NCBI GenBank assembly: GCA_043228905.1
Contig: JBHGNT010000010.1
Span: 16,430,001 to 16,494,000 of the forward strand
DNA length: 64,000 nt
Reading direction: 5' to 3'
From: Azolla caroliniana
Lineage: Eukaryota; Polypodiophyta
Within the stretch, counting starts at the first letter, position 1; every line of letters starts with the position of its first letter. Under the pieces are notes generated by a model. The model was not told where the DNA came from and made no database searches. It saw only the letters and a list, made by a program, of their open reading frames with translations. Both the position numbers and the translations under genes were made by a program. Shown in pieces: positions 56,403 to 64,000 of this stretch.

Positions 56403-57641
56403 ATGAATGAAGAAATGCAGGCTTTAAGAAAAAACGAGACATGGGATCTTGTTCCCCATACTTCAAGCAAGAAAGCAATCGACTGTAGATGGATTTTCAA
56501 AGTAAAATATAATGTCGACGGCTCGGTAAATTGCTACAAGGCGCGACTCGTAACTAATGGATACGCTCAAACACACGGAGTTGAATACGAGGACACCTTT
56601 GCCCCAGTGGCAAAGATGACGACTATTCAAGCGATCATTGCACTTGCAAAACCAAAAGGATGGTACCTCCACCAGATGGACGTAAAGAATGCCTTCCTCC
56701 TAGGCGAATTAGAAGAGGAGGACTTCATGATTCAACCACTCGGTTTCAAATCAAGCAAACACCCGAAAGGAGTATGCCGACTCCAAAAGCCTTTATACGG
56801 CCTCAAGTAAGCATCCCGTGCTTGACATTCTAAGATCACCCAGTATCTGCACCAAATCTGCTTCCGAACGTCAAAATCGGACAACTCCCTATACATCCGA
56901 AACAAGTCGAACAACCCGATTGTCATCATCATGTACGTGGACGATCTGGTCATCGGAGAAAAGGATATTGTCGAGATCAATAAGGTCAAATCATTCCTAT
57001 TCGGCAGAATCGAAAAGAAAGATATGCACGAGCTCCATTACTTCCTCGGTATCGAAGTAATTCGGACACCAGTCGAGATATTGATCTTTCAATGGCACTA
57101 CATCCTCAACTTACTCTACAAGTTTGGAATGACAAAGTGCAAACTTGTGTCTACCCCTCTCGATCGAAATCTCAAACTCAATGTTGATTTGGGAATAGAC
57201 AAGTGTGAGTCGACTCAGTATCGAGAACTGATCGGTAGCCTAATCTATCTAACCATCACACGACCCGACCTCAACAATTCGGTCGGCCTACTTAACCAAT
57301 TCATGTAGAATCCTCGAAATGTTCATCTCGATTGCACTAAGAGGGTACTTAGATACATCTGTGGGACGATGGATTTCAACATCATATACAAGTCGGATAC
57401 GATCATTCAACTTGAAGGGTACACAGATGCAGATTGGGCCGACTATAAGGCTGATAGACAATCGACTTCTGGATTCGTCTTCTCCCTCGGTAGCGGAGTG
57501 ATCTGCTGGAACAACAAAAAACAACTGACAGTAGCATTGTCGAGCACAGAGGTCGAATACAGGGGCGCGTCAATCGTCGCCTACAAGGTCGTCTTGCTAA
57601 AGCGCATATTGAAGGATTCGAGTGTTCCCATCAAGGATTGA
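56403..57641 (+). pseudogene. Copia B reverse transcriptase / RNase H fragments
   Basis: Three open pieces (56403-56810, 56931-57308 and 57369-57641) carry consecutive RT and RNase H blocks, separated by stops or shifts near 56811, 56825 and 57306. The catalytic YVDD is present at about 56931-56942. Confidence 0.85.
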
Positions 57642-57893
57642 TTCTCCTATACTGCGACGACATGAGCGGTATCTACCTAGCTCAGAACCCTGTGTTCCAT
57701 GCGTAGACTAAGCATATCAAAGTGCACTATCACTTCATTCGAGAACGCGTGTAGGTTGGAGATGTCAATTTACAACACATCAACATGAATCTTCAGGTAG
57801 CCGACATCTTCACAAAAGCCCTAGGGATCAACAAGTTGCAATAGTTCGCGATGAACCTTGGTCTCTCAATCACCGGTCATCCGCGCTTGAGGG

Positions 57894-58144
57894 GGAGTAC
57901 CGAAAAACAACAGTAATCGTCGATGTCGAACAACAGCCGATCAGTCGATCGAAGCCGACCAAAGGAGTCGAAGTACGATAACAATCGAGCAAGAGTCGAA
58001 CAAGAAGCACAAAGTAATCGAGTAGTCGAAAGCTGAACAACCGAAACAACTCGAAAGCCAAAGTTGATTCAGGCGAATCGAAGTTTTCTCGAAGATCAAA
58101 CCGAACGAACGTTTCGACATCTGGAAGTTGTGTTCGAAGGGGCG
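57894..58144 (+). other. Non-coding stretch between copia B RNase H and its LTR
   Basis: Rich in 'tcgaa', 'gtcgaa' and 'caa' words, lying between two purine tracts (about 57887 and 58136). Copia A and D show the same arrangement (two purine tracts flanking about 250-290 bp), so this spacer is a feature of the family. Confidence 0.5.
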
Positions 58145-58295
58145 TGTTGAGAATCGAACTCAACTTCCCATAGAGACGGTGTTCACACTAGCCAATGGAC
58201 ATCATACTAGGCTAGATTTGTATTTGTTAAAAAGGGCACTTGCCCTAGATCAATTGGTATTTAAACCAACCTTTTGTAACTTAGTTACTGTTGGA
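58145..58295 (+). mobile_element. Left part of the 3' LTR of copia B
   Basis: Starts TGTTGAGAATCGAACTCAAC right after a short purine tract (gaagggg, about 58136-58142). The opening resembles the copia A/D LTR start but the rest is a different subfamily. It stops where the minus-strand copia D LTR begins, so D probably inserted into it; the continuation beyond D is not recognised. Confidence 0.55.
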
Positions 58296-59526
58296 TGTAT
58301 AAAGAATCAAGAGAAGTATTCTGTGCAGCGGAATAGATATGAACTGTGTGTGTGTATGAGAGAGAGAAAGAGAGAGTGAGAGAGACAAGGAGTAAGACAC
58401 AGAGAATACGCAAGGTAAAAGTATATTAACAAAGGAGAAAGATTAAACGTTATACAAGGTGGGAGGAGGGTGATTTATATAGTCACCCTCTCTCTTCATT
58501 AACTACAAGACTCATGGAGCATGGGGAATGTGAAAGCTCATAAGTTATGTGTCATAGAATATGATTCTATGACTCATACTAAATGCTAGAATACAAAGAG
58601 GTGACATAATGGTGACTCTTGACCGTTGGAGTGTCTATTCACTCTCAAGGCGAGTTCACACACTAGACCAAGTTGAGCTTGATTCTCAACACGCCCCCTC
58701 AAGCTCTAGTCGGGTCGTTTTCAGACGGTATCCGAAATCCGCTTTGACTTGCGTTCCGGAGTGCGCGTCGACTCGCGTCGACTTGCATTTATGCGGAGTT
58801 GCGGAATCCGTGCTCTAGCTTGCGTTGTGTGTAGTTGCGAAGTCTGTGCTTCGACTTGCGTCTTTCTTTGCGGCTTTGCGCGGTAGATCGGTTCTTCGCT
58901 GCTTCGTTGCACGGTTGCAAAATCCACGCATTATTGTGTAGTGTCTTCAGTACTCCCCCTCAAGCTGGGCAGGTCAGGGACCGTCAATCCGAGATCGGTC
59001 ATGAATTGCCATAACTTGTCAGCTCCTAAGGCTTTAGTGAAGATGTCGGTCGTTTGATGATTGGTGCTAATGTGTTGTAGGTCGACATCGCCAGCTAGAA
59101 CGCGCTCTCGGATGAAGTGTTAGTGCACTTCGATGGGCTTTGTCCCCGCGTGGAACACTAGGTTCCGAGCCAGATAGATACTGCTCATGTTGTCGAAGTA
59201 AAGGGAAGTCAGATCCTTGATGGGTACGCCTAGATCCTTGAGTATCCTTTTGAGCCATACGGCTTCACATGCGGCCATTGTCGCGCCCCTGTATTCCGCC
59301 TCTGTGCTCGAAAGAGCGACGATTGGTTGCTTTTTGCTGCTCGAGGATATTGCTTCGCTGCCGAGGGAAAAAACAAATCCGGAGGTTGATCTTCTATCGG
59401 CTTTGTAGCCGGCCCAATCAGCGTCTGTGTACCCCTCGAGTCGTATTGGGCATCACGGTCTTATAGAGGATGCCGCAATCCATTGTGCTGCTCACGTATC
59501 GTAGAACTCGCTTAGCGCATCCAAGT
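58296..59526 (-). mobile_element. Copia D fragment: 3' LTR plus RNase H end
   Basis: On the minus strand the LTR runs 58691-58296 (TGTTGAGAATC ... TATACA). Upstream of it are a purine tract, the spacer and the C-terminal RNase H region (58970-59526), closely matching copia A at 44940-45515. The similarity stops abruptly at about 59526 in unrelated DNA. The LTR is near-identical to copia A's over the 190 bp I compared, indicating a recent relative. Its coding part has frameshifts, so several short frames replace the single RNase H frame. Confidence 0.8.
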
Positions 59527-60324
59527 CAACACGTTCGCGTTCACATGTGGAAGGATTGCGCATTCCACTTGTAGAATCTTCTTGCAACTATCCAAATACA
59601 TCCTCTCTACAAAAATTGGATGCACTAGTATCACATGTCCCACAACTTGATTAGAATTTGCAAATATAAAAATACATGATAGGTCTACGAGTGGAGATCA
59701 TTAGAAATCATGTAAGTTTGGACGTGTTGATAAGTTAATGTAGGCATAATAAAGTTCAACAATGGCTCAATATGTCACTAAGGTGTGACATGGGAAACAC
59801 AACGTTAAAGACTTATATTAATTTAGTAAGTTTTACAAAAATATGAGGTCTACTTGAGACCATACTAATAAAATGAGTTATAATTTATACTTTGACCCAT
59901 ACGTTCATGTATATAATTGTGGACAATGTAGGATAGTGCACTTTCGGATAATGTGATTGGAATAACTAACTTAGTAAAGTATTCAATACTTGTATTTCAC
60001 GGTTGACTTCGATTCAAGTTTCAAAAATTTTAAACGGTTTGAGGTTGACACTCTTGAACCGAACCGAACCGAACCGAACCGTTGCCTGGAGGGCCATAGC
60101 TCCTCCTGCTTCGCCACAAATTTATTAGTTCAAAGATTCTGAAGTGCTTCCATTTTCTCTCCGCCTCTTTTTGTTTTCCCAAATATGTACATATATATAT
60201 ATATATAAGTTTCAAAAAAGAACCAAAAATGCACAGAGATTTGCAGAAACCGAAGCCGAAGCCGAGCCTGGATCGAAGCGGAGCCACCACCGATATACGA
60301 AGGTGCTGAGCTTCCCCTCCAGCT
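59527..60324. other. Intergenic and promoter of the p24 gene
   Basis: AT-rich, no gene. Five tandem GAACC units at 60056-60080 and a (TA)n run at about 60190-60206 precede the p24 start; either may belong to the promoter or leader. Confidence 0.5.
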
Positions 60325-60616
60325 ATGGCCATGTCCATGCCCAATCTCTTCTTCTTCTTCTTCTTCTTCTTCGTCTCCCTCCTCCTGTTTGGATCCTCTG
60401 ATGCCGTCCGTTTCGTCTTGAGCAAAGAAGAGTGCTTCACAGAGAACGTTGAATACGACGGTGACTTGGTTCATGTTTCTTTCGTGGTCATCACATATGA
60501 GCACGGCTGGAATTACCAGCAGGAAACAGGCGCAATCGATCTCTCGGTAAGTAAAAGCAGATTTTTCTCTGCGGCTTTATATGTTTCTTTTCTTTTTGAT
60601 AGCGAGGACTCTGGCA

Positions 60617-60647
<31 letters not shown>

Positions 60648-63600
60648 TTTCCCTCTGCTATTTTTTCTTTCTCCTTTCCATATCTAGAGCTTTGGTAGCT
60701 GACCTTTTCTCTTTGTTTTGCATGGACATTTTTTTTTCCCTTTTCCTTTCTTTAACAACATCTTGGAAATCAGTAAGTCACAACTAGAATTGTTTGTTTT
60801 GTGATAGTAGCATGAGATGATCTTACATGGTCCTTGTCTATCGTATTTTTTATCCATGTTTTGTATGCTCTTTTCTTCGTCATACTTTTCCATTTTCATA
60901 CAAGGGGTCTTTGACATTATTTCCCTCTTTTGTCACATTTGTGGTAGTTGCATTTATAAGATAGATTAGGATTCTCTTGTTTGTTTCTGTATGTGCTGTA
61001 TAGATTTTTTGTTTTTGAATCAGCTAGATCAGATCAAGAAAACTGTGTGTTTTCCGCCTTCTGACCATTTTTTGTAATGGTACAATTTTATATGAGCGCA
61101 TATAATCGTTCTTCTGTTTGCATGCCTTGTGATATAAGAGCCAAGCAATAATATGCTAGATAAATCGTCTTTCTTGAAGCTTGAAGCTAAATCCTGTGAA
61201 CTAAGCTTTCCCCCCCCATGCTGATTATGTAGTGTGATGGGTGATGAACTAACTATATGAGCGGATAGACATTTTCTTACACGGTTGTTTGAGAACTGTT
61301 TGAAAAACTCACCTACAAACATTTGTTAAGAAAATTTTCTTCCATATGTTGGTTTCTTTGCGTCTGGTTATTTTATGATGGTAGCATTATGATCATTTAT
61401 CTCGGAATAAATTCTGTTGCAACTATTGATAATGCACAAGAAGCTGAGCGAAACGTACTACATAGTTTTGCAGTACAAAGTAAAATTATATCAAAGCTTT
61501 TGTGCAAACTAATAATTTTATTTAAAAGTAATTGCATACAGGAGGAACCTAGCTTTAGATTCCCCCTTCTGAATAAATTTTTGCACAGTATTTTGAGTAT
61601 AACGTATAAATTATAGCAAGAACATGAAATCATTTTGTCTGCAAATAAATTATAAGACTGCATATTGTAGCTGTGCTGATTAGTCTTCGCGTAGATCTTG
61701 CATGTAGAGAGCACGGTTTTTAATATAGCACATAGTTTAAAAAAAAATCAAATTTTGCATGCAGATAGCACGGTTTTTAATATAACACATAGTTTCAAAA
61801 AATAAATCTATCAGACAGATTCATGATAAAACGAAGCTTCTCAATGTAAGTACAAACACCAAGGACCATAATTGTTTTAATCCTGAATGTAGATCACTAT
61901 GCAGCAGTTAATGGAAATTGCCTCTATAGGCTTAAGACGTCAAATGCACGACTTAAAACCTGAACAGAAGTTCTCTAGCAATTTGAAGGGGGTGAATTGG
62001 TCCTTCAGTTTGTTGATTTTTGACTGTTCTTCCCATGCAAGATTATTGACTCTCTCAGATAAATATATGAAGTTCTTCTCCCTCACCAATGCTAAAATGA
62101 ATTTACAGTGGAAAATATGATCTCATTATATTGGGAAGTTAACCTATTTTCTGGTGTCGAAATAGTTAACTTCACGTGTAGTCTCTTGGAGTACTAAACC
62201 ATGCGTCTCTGGTTTGGGGGATCAAGGTACATCTGCATGTATCCTACAACATCCTTATTTCGATTGACTTTGCCCTTCCATTTGCGTAAATGTTTTCTTT
62301 TTGTTTCCTTTACATATTATATTTATAAGTTCAAATGCTTGTTTTCCTCTCCTGAAGTAACATCCCTTTGCCAACAAACCTACAAAGTGTTGCAATTTGT
62401 GAGTATTGTATAGCTCAATAGCAACCAAAGATTGTATCAATTACATATATTGCTAAAGAACTCATATCATTAAATATTACCTTATGTTATACCTTGGATG
62501 TTGAATAATGGATCCGAAGAAGAGAGATTAACCTCACCAATAGAGCCTTCACAGCCTCTCAAGATGCCATAATGAAGGGGATAGCTAGTCACTTCTATAT
62601 TGCTCAATACCTAAGGCACCCAAACCACTATGTGCTCCCACATGTCATAGGTCCAGATGGGCTAGTCTCAGTTCCTTTGATAACTGGTTTCCTGACCATC
62701 CTTCCCTCAACCCATTAATATTAGCTACAGAATTGGTCGATAAGGTTAAGCCTATAACAGAAGGTCTACTTATAAGAGGATATGCATTTGATCAATGAAA
62801 AATGTCATTCTTTCTGTTCTTTCTTTAGTTGAATTGACTAGGGACTCAGATATCTTAATTAAACCCTAGCTAGCTCAACAAGCGTTTAATGGTATCAAAA
62901 AATAAAAAAGGTCTTATATGCCAAGTTGTTGCTGCTTATGGGCTTTGAGGAATCTAGTCATTTGATTATTATCTACATGGAATCTAAAAAGAAAGAAAAC
63001 CTATAGAGAAGAGGGCATTGAATACTGAAACAAGGACAATTGGCATTTATCAAGGAACTCTAATGTGTACTCAGTTCCTCTATATGATAGAATGAAAGCT
63101 CTTTGCATTTTTATGCATGTTTTTGTATTGTGTATTTTTACCATATTTGTTATTTTTGTGTTCCCTCTCTCTGTTTTGTGGATTTTTTTACTGGTCTTAT
63201 GAAGTATACACACATCTATATGTATTTCAGGATTTCGTTGAAGTAAGATAAGGGAATAGCAATTAATGCATTAAAATCTCTATCCTGCCAAGTATTTTTG
63301 GCAAGATTATGTGTTTGGAAACCATTGCAAATCCATCCTTACTGGTGATATGTACGAAAAACTTGAATAGGATTGTTCGAATCCAACTCCATCCTTCCAA
63401 TTAAACTTCACTATTCCATCCTTACTGTGCAGGATGAATCCTTGACCTCGTTTTTACTTATTGCTAATAATAAATATATCCTGAACTGTTAACATTCGTA
63501 GAGTACATTATTGGACTGTTGACAAGATTAAGGGCTCTGGAAACTTATCGACTATTTCAATTTTCTAATAGATCGAGGGCCCTGGAAACTTCCTTCAAGA

Positions 63601-63947
63601 AGTGCATGGCAAGACAGCTGAGAAGCTAGAATTTATGGCTCATCATAGAGGCCCTTACAAGTTCTGTTTTAGGACTACTTCAGTATACACAGAAACGGTG
63701 GATTTTGATGTGCATATTGGTCATATTCCTTATTATGACCAGAAGTTACAAGATGGTAATATGAACGTTTTCTAAAACTTAAGTGACTTGAAGCAATGTG
63801 TATGAAAATACTGATTTTTTAAATGAAAATGCTGTACAGATCACATTGATCCTTTGATGCATCAAATTGCTAAACTTGAAGAGTCCATATATTCAGTACA
63901 GTTTGAGCAACATTGGCTTTATGCACAAACAGAACGCCAGGCCATAT
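60325..63947 (+). CDS. p24-beta (emp24/gp25L/p24) cargo receptor, first three exons (3' end outside window)
   Basis: Exons 60325-60546 (74 codons), 63572-63755 and 63840-63947, phases 0, 1 and 1; the rest lies beyond the right edge. An N-terminal signal peptide (MAMSMPNL, eight Phe, VSLLLFGSSDA) is followed by the GOLD domain: VRFVLSKEECFTENVEYDGDLVHVSFVV, then GPYKFCF with the second conserved Cys and VDFDVHIGHIPYYD. The coiled-coil start is IDPLMHQIAKLEESIYSVQFEQHWLYAQTERQA. The block order and FEQHWL-x-AQT match plant p24beta2-type proteins, type I membrane proteins that cycle between ER and Golgi in COPI/COPII vesicles with p24delta partners. The transmembrane segment and cytosolic tail are not in the window. 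The poly-Phe core is encoded by a (TTC)n microsatellite. Intron 1 is about 3.0 kb with (TA)n at 60618-60645. Confidence 0.88.
60547..63571 (+). other. 3-kb intron 1 of the p24 gene
   Basis: No internal gene seen. It contains (TA)n at 60618-60645, a C8 run at about 61210, and a short direct duplication of 'tgcatgtagagagcacggtttttaatat' (about 61699 and 61758). Around 62510-62780 decayed coding-like text is present, possibly an old retroelement, unassigned. Confidence 0.55.
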
Positions 63948-64000
63948 GTAAGTTTTCAACATATCCTTGATCTTTTATCGTGTAAGTTTTGATATATGTT

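Larger units (their letters stand above)
49684..57893 (+). mobile_element. Ty1/copia retrotransposon B (plus strand, split by a LINE)
   Basis: Part 1 (49684-49949) is the integrase core, in several frames: KGILDVVHSDVW, then MGQKSEVFGDFQRFKNEVEKA and RWIRSDGGKEYF. Part 2 (55470-57860) resumes at the exact interruption point and continues through the integrase C-terminus (HVRIFGSIAYMHI, KCILVGYS), RT (YNVDGSVNCYKARLV, DTFAPVAK, YVDDLVIG) and RNase H (YTDADWADYKADRQS). A purine tract GCTTGAGGGGGAGTAC is at about 57887. Many stops and shifts make it dead. The gag, protease and 5' LTR are missing at the 49684 junction. Confidence 0.8.

Noticed and set aside
60056-60080. GAACC x5 as an interstitial telomere or regulatory array
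   Set aside because: Too short and not the TTTAGGG type; kept only as a simple repeat.

Overview
This is a stretch of a plant (angiosperm) nuclear genome. The evidence is split genes with GT/AG introns, plant-specific protein families (a TDY-class MAP kinase, an IQ67-domain protein, a COR27/28-like protein, a PS1-type FHA-PIN protein, a plant p24-beta protein), Ty1/copia and LINE elements, and very abundant (GA)n/(CT)n microsatellites. I cannot name the species. Gene density is low and introns are long and repeat-bearing.

Layout: (1) 143-2091 +, last three exons of a COR27/COR28-like gene. (2) 4557-7616 -, complete IQ67-domain (IQD) gene, 4 exons, 739 codons plus stop. (3) 7.6-15.9 kb, gene-poor, with a 137-bp tandem duplication, GA/CT tracts and a degenerate 60-bp minisatellite leading into (4) 15889-24189 +, complete TDY-class MAP kinase gene (MPK20-like), 11 coding exons, 577 aa. 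Its first intron appears to have grown by tandem copying of its own 3' splice junction. (5) 25710-26213 -, SOSS-B-type single-strand DNA-binding OB-fold protein. (6) 27.1-30 kb, a foldback hairpin, a copia-type LTR and a decayed LINE fragment. (7) 31690-35259 +, PS1-like gene (FHA + PIN). (8) 36884-37333 -, a poly-Ser hypothetical ORF. (9) 37.8-43.1 kb, no gene seen. (10) 43.1-59.5 kb, a retrotransposon knot: a plus-strand copia gag remnant; minus-strand copia A, itself carrying a 946-bp solo LTR; plus-strand copia B, split by a 5.5-kb LINE; and a minus-strand copia D fragment in or next to copia B's LTR. (11) 60325-63947 +, first three exons of a p24-beta cargo receptor, running off the right edge.

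The cellular genes are unrelated neighbours (cold/light signalling, calmodulin scaffold, MAPK signalling, DNA repair, meiosis II spindle orientation, ER-Golgi traffic). There is no operon-like logic. Exon models for the IQD, MPK, PS1 and p24 genes were checked by intron-phase bookkeeping: coding lengths sum to whole codons across splice sites. The PS1 exon 3 donor is the weak point. Nothing here is a clearly new biological system. The most interesting signals are the MPK intron made of duplicated splice acceptors, the nested-element history, the solo LTR with tRNA-like boxes, and the long foldback hairpin.
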